The notes under the pieces were generated by a model. That model had not been told where the DNA came from, did not search any database, and saw nothing but the letters and a program-made list of their open reading frames with translations. A stretch of 64,000 nucleotides of DNA from Bacillota bacterium (GTDB lineage: Bacteria; Bacillota; Clostridia; Christensenellales; Aristaeellaceae): positions 9,576 to 73,575 of the forward strand of contig JAEZTL010000038.1 in NCBI GenBank assembly GCA_023421395.1. Direction: 5' to 3'. Numbering within the stretch: the first letter of the stretch is position 1; the number at the start of each line of letters is the position of its first letter. The position numbers and the translations under genes were made by a program. This document shows, piece by piece, positions 33,893-44,493 of this stretch.

Positions 33893-34560
33893 AGCAGCGC
33901 GCGGAGGCCCTTTTTGTCCAGCACGGTCACACCGCCTCTTGAAAGCGACACCAGCCCCTCCTGCTGAAAGTACTTCAGCATCCGCGTGACAGATTCGCGC
34001 GCGCCGCCCAGGTAGCGCGCGATTTCTTCCTGCGTATGGCGCACCGTGTCGCCGCCTCGGGCTACCTCGTCCAGCAGAAACACCGCAAGGCGCTTATCAA
34101 AGCTCATAAACAGGATCTGCTGCATCGCCCACATGACGTCCGAGAACCGCTCGGTGACCTGGCGGTAGGCGAAGGCCTCCACGTAGATGTTCTCCCGCTG
34201 CACCTGATCGAAGGCAGAGGGCTTGATGACGCAGAGCTCACAGTCGGCCGCGGCGTCGATGCGCACCTCGAAGGTGATGGCGCTGAGCGCGCAGCTGGCG
34301 CTCATCACGCAGACGTCGCCGCCCATCATCCGGTAGAGCGTCACCTCGCGTCCTTCCTCGGACAGCATGTAGACGCGCAGCTCACCCGACAGTACCAGAA
34401 GCACGCCGGCGCAGTCGTTCGAGCCGCCGTGGATGTTGGCACCCCGGGGGTACAGATGGCAGGCGGTGCTCCCGATCAGAAGCTGCTGCTGGGTTTTTGT
34501 CAGTTGATCCCAGAAGGGCAGAAAACGGGGAAACACTTCGGCTGGAAGCTTCTCCGGCAT
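33889..34560 (-). CDS. Crp/Fnr-family transcriptional regulator
   Basis: A 223-residue regulator with an N-terminal cyclic-nucleotide-binding-type beta-roll (VLLVLSGELRVYMLSEEGREVTLYRM in parts) and a C-terminal winged helix-turn-helix (HTQEEIARYLGGARESVTRML). Cysteines are scattered and do not form the N-terminal Fnr [4Fe-4S] pattern, and key cAMP-binding residues are not obvious, so the effector is unknown. The gene is divergent from the sulfur-redox fusion at 34636 across 75 bases with opposed, overlapping promoters, making that gene its probable target. Confidence 0.88.
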   Translation of the reverse strand: MPEKLPAEVFPRFLPFWDQLTKTQQQLLIGSTACHLYPRGANIHGGSNDCAGVLLVLSGELRVYMLSEEGREVTLYRMMGGDVCVMSASCALSAITFEVRIDAAADCELCVIKPSAFDQVQRENIYVEAFAYRQVTERFSDVMWAMQQILFMSFDKRLAVFLLDEVARGGDTVRHTQEEIARYLGGARESVTRMLKYFQQEGLVSLSRGGVTVLDKKGLRALL

Positions 34561-34588
34561 TGAAAAAATCCCCTTTCGACATTATAAT
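34560..34588 (+). promoter_or_regulatory. Promoter of the CoADR-rhodanese-TusA-DsrE gene
   Basis: TTGAAA (34560-34565), 17-bp spacer, TATAAT (34583-34588). On the other strand TATAAT (34586-34581) with TTGGAT (34610-34605) can serve the divergent regulator, so the two promoters overlap. Confidence 0.7.
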
Positions 34589-34635
34589 ATAATAAGCGTA
34601 CGTTATCCAAAAGTCAAATTCAGGAGGCGGAAGCC

Positions 34636-37074
34636 ATGAAGGTAGTCATCATCGGCGGCGTGGCGGGCGGCGCGTCGGCAGCGGCGCGGCTCAGGAGACT
34701 GGACGAACAGGCCGAGATCATCATGTTGGAGAAGGGCGAGTATATTTCCTTCGCCAACTGCGGCCTGCCTTACTACATCGGCGGCGAGATCAAGCAGAAG
34801 TCCGCGCTGACGCTGCAGACCCCCAAGAGCTTCAACGCGCGCTTCAACGTGGACGTCCGCACGCTCAGCGAGGCTGTGAAGATCGATCCCGCGAAGAAGA
34901 CCGTATCCGTCCTCAACCATACGACCGGCGAAACCTACGAGGAATCCTACGACAAGCTGATCCTCTCCCCCGGCGCGGAACCCTTCGTGCCACCCATCGA
35001 GGGCGCGAAGTCGGACAAGGTGTTCACGCTTCGCAACATCCCGGACACCTACCGCATCAAGGACTACGTGGATCAGAAAAAGCCCCGCACGGCCATCGTC
35101 GCGGGGGGCGGCTTCATCGGCGTGGAGATGGCGGAGAACCTGACCCAGGCCGGCGTAAGCGTGACCCTCGTCGAGATGCTCGACCAGGTGATCGCGCCGA
35201 TCGATTACGACATGGCGCAGGACGTGCACCGCCACATGGAGCAAAAGGGCGTCCGGCTGATGCTGGGCAAGTCCGTCGCGCGCATCCGCGAAGTGGGCGA
35301 AAGCCTGGTGGTGACCGTCGGTGACAGCGAAATCCCCGCGGACATGCTGATCATGGCCGTCGGCGTGCGCCCGGACAGCCGTCTGGCGAAAGAGGCGGGC
35401 CTCCAGCTCAACGCCCGCAGCGCGATCACCGTGAACGACCATATGTTGACCAGCGACCCGAACATTTACGCCGTCGGAGACGCCATCGAAATCACCGATT
35501 TCGTGACCGGCGACAAGGGCTATGTGCCGCTGGCGGGCCCGGCCAACAAGCAGGGCCGCATCGCCGCGGACAACATCTCGGGGCTCGACAGCGCCTACGC
35601 CGGCACGCAGGGATCGTCCATCCTCAAGGTGTTTGACCTGACCGTCGCCGCCACCGGCATCAATGAAAAGACCGCCAAGCGGCTGAAACTGAACTACGAC
35701 AAATCCTTCACCTATTCGGCCAACCACGCGGGCTACTACCCCGGCGCGGTGAACATGTCCGTCAAGGTGATCTTTGAAAAGGACACCGGCAGGATTCTGG
35801 GCGCCCAGGGTGTGGGCTACGACGGCACGGACAAGCGCATCGACGTCTTCGCCACCGCGATCCGCGCCGGGATGACCGCCAACGATCTCACAAAGCTTGA
35901 GCTTTGCTACGCGCCGCCCTACGGCTCCGCAAAGGACCCGGTCAACATGGCGGGCTTCGCGATCGAAAACCTGTTGAAGGGCCTGGTCAAGAACTTCCAC
36001 TGGCACGACGTATCAAGCCTGCCGCGAGACGGCAGCGTGACGCTGCTGGATACCCGCACGCCGCTGGAGTATGAGAACGGTCACATCGACGGCTTCATCA
36101 ACGTGCCGCTGGACTCGCTCCGGTCTCGCCTGGGTGAGCTGGATAAGTCCAAGCCCGTGTACGTCACCTGTCAGGTGGGCCTCAGGGGCTACGTGGCCAC
36201 CCGCATCCTCACGCAGAATGGCTTTAACGCCTATAATCTCAGCGGCGGCTACCGGCTGTATCATTCGATCTTCGGGCCTCACGAAGCGCCTCAGGCGCAG
36301 GTGAAGGTCAACACCGACACCCAGCTGCCCGAAAAGAAAGAAGCGCCCTCCAAGACCATCGCGCTGGACGCCTGTGGCTTGCAGTGCCCCGGCCCGATCA
36401 TGCGGCTGTCTGAAACGCTGGCGTGCGCGGCGGTGGGCGACGTGGTGGAGATCACCTCCACCGACCCGGCCTTCGCATCGGATCTTCCAGCCTTTTGCCG
36501 CCGCACCGGCAACATCCTGATGGATTCTTCCAGCGAGAAGGGCATTGCCCGCGCCTGTGTGCAGAAGGGGGAAAAGCCCGCCGCGACGGTCTCCGGCCCG
36601 GTAAGGGACGGCAAGAACATCATCGTATTCTCCGGCGACCTGGACAAGGCCATCGCGTCCTTCATCATCGCCAACGCCGCCGCCGCCATGGGCCGCCATG
36701 TGTCGATGTTTTTCACCTTCTGGGGGCTTAACATCCTCCGCAAGACGGAAAAGGCGGATGTGAAGAAGGATTTCATCTCAAGGATGTTCGGGATGATGAT
36801 GCCCCGCGGTTCCAGGAAGCTGGGCCTGTCCAAGATGAACATGCTGGGAATCGGCCCGAAGATGATCCGCGGGGTCATGAAGAGCAAACACATCGACAGC
36901 CTTGAGGATCTGATCGCCACCGCCCGCAAAATCGGCGTGGAGTTGGTCGCCTGCTCCATGTCGATGGACGTGATGGGCATTAAGGCGGAAGAACTGATCG
37001 ACGGTGTGAAGTACTCCGGCGCGGCCGCGATGCTGGCCAACGCGGAAGAATCTGACATGTCGCTGTTCATTTAG
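34636..37074 (+). CDS. CoA-disulfide reductase-rhodanese-TusA-DsrE fusion
   Basis: An 812-residue four-part sulfur/thiol redox protein. (1) Residues 1 to about 450: pyridine-nucleotide-disulfide oxidoreductase with VVIIGGVAGGASAAARLR, redox Cys C42 in FANCGLPYYIGG and NAD-binding AIVAGGGFIGVEMAE. (2) About 456-545: rhodanese domain, active C512 in VTCQVGLRGY. (3) About 573-645: TusA-like, C584 in GLQCPGPIM. (4) About 655-812: DsrE-like domain ending ACSMSMDVMGIKAEELIDGV. It likely moves persulfide sulfur between domains while reducing CoA-disulfide or polysulfide with NAD(P)H. Start ATG has AGGAGG upstream. Such fusions are known in anaerobes; all predicted active cysteines are present. Confidence 0.92.
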   Translation: MKVVIIGGVAGGASAAARLRRLDEQAEIIMLEKGEYISFANCGLPYYIGGEIKQKSALTLQTPKSFNARFNVDVRTLSEAVKIDPAKKTVSVLNHTTGETYEESYDKLILSPGAEPFVPPIEGAKSDKVFTLRNIPDTYRIKDYVDQKKPRTAIVAGGGFIGVEMAENLTQAGVSVTLVEMLDQVIAPIDYDMAQDVHRHMEQKGVRLMLGKSVARIREVGESLVVTVGDSEIPADMLIMAVGVRPDSRLAKEAGLQLNARSAITVNDHMLTSDPNIYAVGDAIEITDFVTGDKGYVPLAGPANKQGRIAADNISGLDSAYAGTQGSSILKVFDLTVAATGINEKTAKRLKLNYDKSFTYSANHAGYYPGAVNMSVKVIFEKDTGRILGAQGVGYDGTDKRIDVFATAIRAGMTANDLTKLELCYAPPYGSAKDPVNMAGFAIENLLKGLVKNFHWHDVSSLPRDGSVTLLDTRTPLEYENGHIDGFINVPLDSLRSRLGELDKSKPVYVTCQVGLRGYVATRILTQNGFNAYNLSGGYRLYHSIFGPHEAPQAQVKVNTDTQLPEKKEAPSKTIALDACGLQCPGPIMRLSETLACAAVGDVVEITSTDPAFASDLPAFCRRTGNILMDSSSEKGIARACVQKGEKPAATVSGPVRDGKNIIVFSGDLDKAIASFIIANAAAAMGRHVSMFFTFWGLNILRKTEKADVKKDFISRMFGMMMPRGSRKLGLSKMNMLGIGPKMIRGVMKSKHIDSLEDLIATARKIGVELVACSMSMDVMGIKAEELIDGVKYSGAAAMLANAEESDMSLFI

Positions 37075-37106
37075 ACACGCAAGCCGTTTTCCTTCTTATT
37101 AATTAA

Positions 37107-37361
37107 AGAGACGCCCGGCAAGCGCCGGGCGTCTCTGCCCCTCCTGAAAGGCCCGAAAGGCTTTCATCGATTCCGGCGGCATGCGCGCCGGAATCGTGTT
37201 TCTTCCGCCAGAACGCAACCTGACGGAAGAAACACTTCCATAAATCAGCAAGCCGCACGGAAATGCCGGAGTATTTCAGGCTTGCGTAGTTTTTCTTCCG
37301 CATCAAAAAACTCCGCGAGTTTTTTGATGCCTTGAGCCGCCCGGCGCTTGCCGGGCGGCTC
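37107..37361. repeat. Block of six stacked hairpins bounded by inverted copies
   Basis: A 255-bp intergenic block that is almost all inverted repeats. A: 37107-37136, 13-bp stem, loop AAGC. B: 37168-37196, 11-bp stem (CGATTCCGGCG). C: 37196-37235, 12-bp stem (GTGTTTCTTCCG). F: 37248-37285, GCAAGCC/GGCTTGC with an inner GAAAT/ATTTC. D: 37300-37330, 14-bp stem (GCATCAAAAAACTC). E: 37334-37361, 12-bp stem, loop GCTT. The 20-base core of A (CGCCCGGCAAGCGCCGGGCG, 37112-37131) is the exact reverse complement of the core of E (37339-37358). A and E may end transcription of the flanking convergent genes; the inner hairpins have no obvious role. Confidence 0.8.
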
Positions 37362-37377
37362 TTCTTATCGGGCGCGC

Positions 37378-37995
37378 TTATTCGGCCGAAGGGCTGGAGT
37401 ACCGGATCAGCGTCATGGTTTCGCCGGTTTCGGCGTTCGTCAGCGTGATCATCCCGTCCGCCACATCAAAGCCCATCTCCAGTCCGGCGCCGCTTTGCAG
37501 CGCGATCAGGATATCCCCTTGATTAAATAGGAAGATACCCTGCTCTGCCGCGCCGGTTTCGGCGTCTACCGTCATAAATCCGCCCTGGGCATCCATGGCG
37601 ACGAGCCCGTCTCCGCCCTCCGAGACCCAGACACCGGTCACATCGCCCAGGTCTTCCATGCCCTGCAGTTGAAGCGCCACCTCGTCACCATCCGAAGCCA
37701 GGTAGAGATAGCCCTCCGAAAAGCCGTAGCCGAGCGCGGTATCGTTGCCGTCGTCATCGCTCAGGTACATGGTCTCCTGATCGACCCAGTAGTTTCCCTC
37801 GCGCCGGTAGATCTCGTCGGATTCATAGATGGAAATAAACGTGCCCCCGCTGCCCAGCATCAGCGTAATCCGGCCGCCTGAATCCTCTCCGGCCCACAGG
37901 CCTTCCATGCCGTTGTCCAGCGCCAGCCCGGACGCGGGCGCCATGAGCATTAGTACCACCGCCATCAGAACGCAATAAGACGCCGCCTTTTTCAT
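37378..37995 (-). CDS. Secreted hypothetical protein
   Basis: Not recognised by family. A 205-residue acidic protein with a signal peptide (MKKAASYCVLMAVVLMLMAPASG, cleavage near LALD) and repeated short beta-strand units of the form GLWAGEDSGGRITLML, GVWVSEGGDGLVAMDAQGGFM and YLYLASDGDEVALQLQG. The repeats suggest a lipocalin-like or beta-barrel extracellular domain. ATG 37995 has GGGGGGAG upstream. No partner gene is evident. Confidence 0.7.
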   Translation of the reverse strand: MKKAASYCVLMAVVLMLMAPASGLALDNGMEGLWAGEDSGGRITLMLGSGGTFISIYESDEIYRREGNYWVDQETMYLSDDDGNDTALGYGFSEGYLYLASDGDEVALQLQGMEDLGDVTGVWVSEGGDGLVAMDAQGGFMTVDAETGAAEQGIFLFNQGDILIALQSGAGLEMGFDVADGMITLTNAETGETMTLIRYSSPSAE

Positions 37996-38159
37996 GCGCT
38001 CCCCCCCTTGCGTAAACGCGCCGTCTGCAATGGCGCCATTTGCTTCCATTATAACAGGGCGCGACCGATTTGCAAGTGCGGAGATATCCGGGCTCCCAGC
38101 TTTTCAAGGCAGCAAAAAGCCGCCCCGCGCGGGACGGCTCGTAACGGCCCATTCCCGGT

Positions 38160-40336
<2,177 letters not shown>

Positions 40337-40348
40337 CCCCACGTTCCG

Positions 40349-40380
40349 GGAGGCGGGGCGCGAAAGCCCCGCCTCCTTTC
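40349..40380 (+). terminator. Hairpin after the sugar-binding-protein gene
   Basis: An 11-bp stem GGAGGCGGGGC/GCCCCGCCTCC with loop GCGAAA and TTTC after it. It is positioned like the hairpin between mglB and mglA and probably raises binding-protein output relative to the genes downstream. Confidence 0.7.
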
Positions 40381-40405
40381 ATAAGCCAGGGGAGGTTCTC
40401 GAATC

Positions 40406-41077
40406 ATGAAGAAGAAACCCACCGGTTGGATCCGCTGGGCCGCCATCCTGGCCGCCTTCGCGCTGATCGCCGCTTTCTGCCGTGTGACGATCGTCTGGGA
40501 CGCGCCCGCGTCCGCCGGGGACGACAGCCAGAACCTGACCGTCGCCCAGCGCTATTGCCAGGATAACTGGGACGCGAAGATGCTGCCCGCGATCCTGGAA
40601 AAGGCCAAGGACGCCGCGACCGTCCTCGCCGCGGCCGGCAAGGACCTGAGCGCAGCGGGGCTTGAGTACGGCACGCGGGAGAACGAGACCAGCGCCTGGA
40701 ACTTCTGCCTCACGGGCGAGGGCGTGATCGTCGACCTGGTGAACGCGGAAAAGGCGTCCAAGACGCGGCTCGCCGTGGACCTTCTGCCTGGAGACGGCGC
40801 GGCGGATCTTTTGATCCAGTGGTCCAGCGTCCTCAAGACCAACGCCATCCGCGACAGCGTAGGCTTTCTGAAGCTGGACGACTTCGCCAATCAGGTGGAA
40901 TTCGCGGAGCTCACCCGCGCGTTCAACGCCCGCGTGCAACAGGACCTCATCACCAGGATGGACGCGACGGCGCTGAAGGGAAAGAAAATTTCCTTCACCG
41001 GCTGCGTAGCGCTGACGCAGTTTACGGGCGCTTCGGACGCCGAGGTGATTCCCGTGGCGCTTTCGGAGGTGGACTGA
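40406..41077 (+). CDS. DUF2291-family membrane-anchored protein of sugar importers
   Basis: A 223-residue protein with an N-terminal transmembrane helix (WAAILAAFALIAAFCRVTIV) and an extracytoplasmic domain. The pattern of a hydrophobic N-terminus, QNLTVAQRYCQDNWDAKMLP and KGKKISFTGCVALTQF matches the DUF2291 family of predicted periplasmic proteins that travel with RbsABC-like transporters. Function is unknown; a membrane-side helper to the binding protein is likely. The downstream ATPase gene starts one base after its stop, behind GGAGGTGG within this gene. Confidence 0.8.
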   Translation: MKKKPTGWIRWAAILAAFALIAAFCRVTIVWDAPASAGDDSQNLTVAQRYCQDNWDAKMLPAILEKAKDAATVLAAAGKDLSAAGLEYGTRENETSAWNFCLTGEGVIVDLVNAEKASKTRLAVDLLPGDGAADLLIQWSSVLKTNAIRDSVGFLKLDDFANQVEFAELTRAFNARVQQDLITRMDATALKGKKISFTGCVALTQFTGASDAEVIPVALSEVD

Positions 41078-41078
41078 C

Positions 41079-42590
41079 ATGCAGCCCGTCATGCAGGCCA
41101 GAGACATCGTCAAAAAATATCTGGGCACCCAGGCGCTCAAGGGCGTCAACTTTGACGTGTGGCCCGGCCGGGTCAACGCGCTGATCGGTGAAAACGGCGC
41201 CGGCAAGTCCACGCTGATGAAGATCCTCGCGGGCATCGAAAAGCCCACCGAGGGGCACCTGTTTCTGGAGGGCAAAGAAGTCCACTTCTCCGGCGCGCGC
41301 GAGGCGGGCGAGCTGGGCGTGGGCATCATTCATCAGGAACTGAACCTTTTTCGCGACATGACGGTGGCCGACAACATGTTCGCCGGCCATGAGATCGCCC
41401 GCTTCGGCGTGATCGACCGAGGGGAGCAGCGGCGCCGGGCGAAGGAGGTTCTGACGCGCCTCCAGCAGGACATCGATCCCAACGAGCTGATGCTGAACCT
41501 CCGCGTCGGGCAGCAGCAGATCGTCGAGATCGCCAAGACCATGCTCCGGCAGGAGTTGAAGGTGCTGATCATGGACGAGCCCACGTCGTCCCTCTCAAGC
41601 GCCGAGGTTGAGGTGCTGTTCCGGCTCATCGAGGACCTGAAAAAGCAGGGTATCGCGGTCATCTATATTTCCCACCGGCTGGAAGAAATCATCCGCATCT
41701 GCGACAACGTGACGGTTCTCCGGGACGGCAGCTTCATCGCCGCCGCCGAGGTGAAGGACATCTCCATCCCGTGGATCATCGAAAAGATGGTGGGCCACGC
41801 GGCGCTGTCCATCGAAAAACCGCCCTATCGCGGCGAGCGAACGCCGGTGCTCGAAGTCATGGACTATTGCCTGCCCCGGCCGGGCGGCGGCTTCACTGTC
41901 AATCATGTGTCTTTCACGCTGCACCGCGGCGAGGTGCTGGGCATCTACGGCCTGATGGGCGCCGGGCGCACGGAGCTGGTGGAGTCGCTGATGGGGCTGC
42001 ACCCGGAAGCCACCGGGCACATGAAAGTGCGCGGCGAAGCGGTGGACAAGCCGGAGGTTGCCGGGCAGATCGCCCGGGGTATGGTGCTGGTGCCCGAGGA
42101 CCGGCAGAAGGACGGGCTGGTGCAGACCATGTCCATCGCGGGCAATATGCGCCTGACCGCCATCCCCCGATTCACAAGGCGCGCGATGATCGACGAAAAG
42201 CGCTGCCTGCGGGAGATCGACGAGACGGTCCGCGAGATGCAGATCAAGGTGGCGGATGTACACCACCTGATCACATCGCTCTCCGGCGGCAACCAGCAGA
42301 AGGTGGTCATCGGCAAGTGTGTGCTGGCTGAGGCGGACATCTTCATGATGGACGAGCCATCCCGCGGCATCGACGTGGGCGCCAAGACGGACATCTTCAC
42401 GCTGATGCGGCGCTTTGCGGCCCAGGGCATGGGGGTACTCTTCGTGGGCAGCGAGCTCAAGGAGATCCTGTCTGTCTGCGACCGGGTGCTGGTCATGTCC
42501 AACGGGCTTGTGACCGCCGACCTTTCCGCGGATGAGATGACCGAGAGCGCGCTGGTGAAGGCGTCGGCAGCGGCGCTGCACACCGCGTAA
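41079..42590 (+). CDS. Sugar ABC transporter ATP-binding protein (RbsA-like)
   Basis: A 503-residue duplicated ATPase. Domain 1 has [24 protein letters not shown] and LIMDEPTSSLS; domain 2 has the degenerate GLMGAGRTEL, the intact [15 protein letters not shown] and [15 protein letters not shown]. This is the usual CUT2 layout. The start ATG lies one base after the DUF2291 stop. With the permease and binding protein it forms the complete importer for the operon's sugar. Confidence 0.94.
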   Translation: MQPVMQARDIVKKYLGTQALKGVNFDVWPGRVNALIGENGAGKSTLMKILAGIEKPTEGHLFLEGKEVHFSGAREAGELGVGIIHQELNLFRDMTVADNMFAGHEIARFGVIDRGEQRRRAKEVLTRLQQDIDPNELMLNLRVGQQQIVEIAKTMLRQELKVLIMDEPTSSLSSAEVEVLFRLIEDLKKQGIAVIYISHRLEEIIRICDNVTVLRDGSFIAAAEVKDISIPWIIEKMVGHAALSIEKPPYRGERTPVLEVMDYCLPRPGGGFTVNHVSFTLHRGEVLGIYGLMGAGRTELVESLMGLHPEATGHMKVRGEAVDKPEVAGQIARGMVLVPEDRQKDGLVQTMSIAGNMRLTAIPRFTRRAMIDEKRCLREIDETVREMQIKVADVHHLITSLSGGNQQKVVIGKCVLAEADIFMMDEPSRGIDVGAKTDIFTLMRRFAAQGMGVLFVGSELKEILSVCDRVLVMSNGLVTADLSADEMTESALVKASAAALHTA

Positions 42591-42610
42591 GGCGCAAGGA
42601 GGATTACGAT

Positions 42611-43669
42611 ATGGTAGCGAACAAGGCGCCCCGCCCGGCGGGCAAAAATTCCATCGGCACCATCCTGCTCAAGGGCCGCACGTTCATCGCGCTGATCATC
42701 CTGTCGGCGTATTTCAGCGTGTTCGCCCCCAATTTTACCACCTGGCCGTCGCTGGTGCTCATGCTCAAGCACGCGTCGATCTATGGCCTTCTCGCCATCG
42801 GCATGACACTGGTGATCATCACCGGCGGCATAGATCTTTCGGTCGGCGCGCTGGTCGGGCTTTCCGGCATGGTGGTCGGGGGCTTCCTGATCCAGGGCAT
42901 CCGCATCCCCTTTCTGGCCGCCACGATCTATCCCAACGTGCCGCTGATCCTTTTGATCGTGTGCCTCATGGCGATCGCAATCGGCTGGATTTCCGGCAAG
43001 CTGATCGCAAGCGTTCAGGTGCCCGCCTTCATCGCGACGCTGGGCACCATGTACGTGTGCCGCGGCTTTGCCATGCTCCGAAACAACGGCGCAACCTTCC
43101 CGAACCTCTTCGGCTCCGCGGAACTGGGCAACCCCGGCTTTGACCTGATCGGCTCCGCCGCCATCCCCGGCGTCAACGTACCGTACAGCATCATCGCCTT
43201 TCTCGTGGTGGCGCTGGCCGCCTGGTTCATCATGAAAAAGACGCCGCTGGGCAACCAGATCTACGCGGTTGGCGGAAACGAACGCGCGGCGCTGCTCTCG
43301 GGCATCCGCACCAAGAACATCAAGCTGTTTGTGTACATGTTCTCGGCGTTCTGCGCGGCGGTGTGCTCGATGATCGTCACCAGCCAGCTGCGCGCCGCGC
43401 ACCCCGCCACCGGTGAATCCTGGGAGATGAATGCCATCGCGTCGGTGGTGCTGGGCGGCACCTCGATGTCCGGCGGCGTGGGTACCGTCGGCGGCACCGT
43501 GGTGGGCACGCTGGTCATCACCGTGCTCAATGACGGGATGACGATGATGGGCGTCTCCAACTTCTGGCAGATGGTCATTAAGGGCGTGGTCATCGTGGTG
43601 GCGGTGGTCATCGACCTGATGCAAAAGGAAATGCAAAAGCGCATCGCGCTGCAAATGAGGAGTGCATAA
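42611..43669 (+). CDS. Sugar ABC transporter permease (RbsC-like)
   Basis: A 352-residue membrane protein with roughly ten hydrophobic segments, including ASIYGLLAIGMTLVIITGGIDLSVGAL (in parts) and the C-terminal GGTSMSGGVGTVGGTVVG, the CUT2 permease signatures. GGAGG precedes the ATG. The stop TAATG overlaps the start of the transketolase gene, directly coupling transport to catabolism. Confidence 0.94.
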   Translation: MVANKAPRPAGKNSIGTILLKGRTFIALIILSAYFSVFAPNFTTWPSLVLMLKHASIYGLLAIGMTLVIITGGIDLSVGALVGLSGMVVGGFLIQGIRIPFLAATIYPNVPLILLIVCLMAIAIGWISGKLIASVQVPAFIATLGTMYVCRGFAMLRNNGATFPNLFGSAELGNPGFDLIGSAAIPGVNVPYSIIAFLVVALAAWFIMKKTPLGNQIYAVGGNERAALLSGIRTKNIKLFVYMFSAFCAAVCSMIVTSQLRAAHPATGESWEMNAIASVVLGGTSMSGGVGTVGGTVVGTLVITVLNDGMTMMGVSNFWQMVIKGVVIVVAVVIDLMQKEMQKRIALQMRSA

Positions 43670-44493
43670 TGGAACCGATCACGCTAAAAAAAATTGCAAA
43701 CCTTCGCCGGGCCGATGCCGTGACCATGATTCACGACGCGAAAACCGGCCACACCGGCGGCTCCATGAGCAGCCTCGACATCCTGACGGCGCTCTACTAC
43801 GATGTGATGAACGTCGACCCCGGGGACCCAAAAAAACCGGACCGCGACCGCTTCTTCCTCAGCAAGGGCCACTCGGTGGAGGGATACTGGGCGATCCTGG
43901 CGGACCGGGGCTTTTTCCCGCGGGCCTGGCTCGCCACCTTCTCCCGGCCCGGCTCCCTCCTGATCGGCCACCCGAACAACAAGGTGCCAGGCGTGGAGGC
44001 ATGCACCGGTGCGCTGGGGCACGGTCTTTCCCTGGCGGCGGGCGCGGCGCTGGGCGCGAAGCGCACCGGGCGTCCCTTCCGCGCCTACTGCCTGATGGGC
44101 GACGGCGAGCAGGCCGAAGGCTCTATCTGGGAGGCGGCGATGGCCGCGTCCAACTATCGCCTGGACAACCTTTGGGCGGTGGTGGACCGCAACTATCTCC
44201 AGATCAGCGGCTCTACCGAGGACGTGATGGCGCTGGATGATCTGGCGGGCCGCTGGCGCGCCTTCGGCTGGGATGTGGAAACCTGTGACGGCCACGATAT
44301 GGCGCAGCTTCAGGCCTATTTCCATTCCGATCGGCCCGCGGGCAGGCCGCACCTTCTGATCGCCAGAACGACCAAGGGCAAAGGGCTCCCCTTCGCTGAA
44401 AACCGCGCCGACTGGCACCACCACGTGCCGTCGGATGAGCAGCTGGCGGAGGCCTACAAAGCGCTGGGTGTCGAGGGGGTGTCGTTTGAATGA
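43669..44493 (+). CDS. Transketolase-type enzyme, N-terminal (TPP-binding) subunit
   Basis: A 274-residue protein equal to the N-terminal third of transketolase. GHTGGSMSSLDILTALYYDV, SKGHSVEGYWAIL, GALGHGLSLAAGAALG and the TPP/Mg motif GDGEQAEGSIWEAAMAASN with NLWAVVDRNYLQ are all present. It needs the next gene's product to be active. Split transketolases of this kind occur in dedicated sugar pathways, for example ApsAB of D-apiose use and SqwGH of sulfoquinovose use. Start overlaps the permease stop; stop overlaps the partner's ATG. Confidence 0.92.
   Translation: MEPITLKKIANLRRADAVTMIHDAKTGHTGGSMSSLDILTALYYDVMNVDPGDPKKPDRDRFFLSKGHSVEGYWAILADRGFFPRAWLATFSRPGSLLIGHPNNKVPGVEACTGALGHGLSLAAGAALGAKRTGRPFRAYCLMGDGEQAEGSIWEAAMAASNYRLDNLWAVVDRNYLQISGSTEDVMALDDLAGRWRAFGWDVETCDGHDMAQLQAYFHSDRPAGRPHLLIARTTKGKGLPFAENRADWHHHVPSDEQLAEAYKALGVEGVSFE

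Noticed and set aside
33889..34560. Calling the Crp-type regulator an oxygen-sensing Fnr
   Set aside because: The cysteines do not form the Fnr N-terminal or C-terminal iron-sulfur ligand patterns.
34603..36006. 467-residue open frame on minus opposite the CoADR fusion
   Set aside because: Antisense to a four-domain protein with intact motifs; composition (His, Val, Asp, Gly) mirrors the complement of the real gene.
37107..37361. CRISPR array
   Set aside because: The repeats are inverted hairpins of different sequence, not regularly spaced direct repeats, and there are no cas genes in the window.
41945..43654. 569-residue open frame on minus opposite the sugar ATPase and permease
   Set aside because: Antisense shadow of two clearly conserved genes; no start signal or domain.
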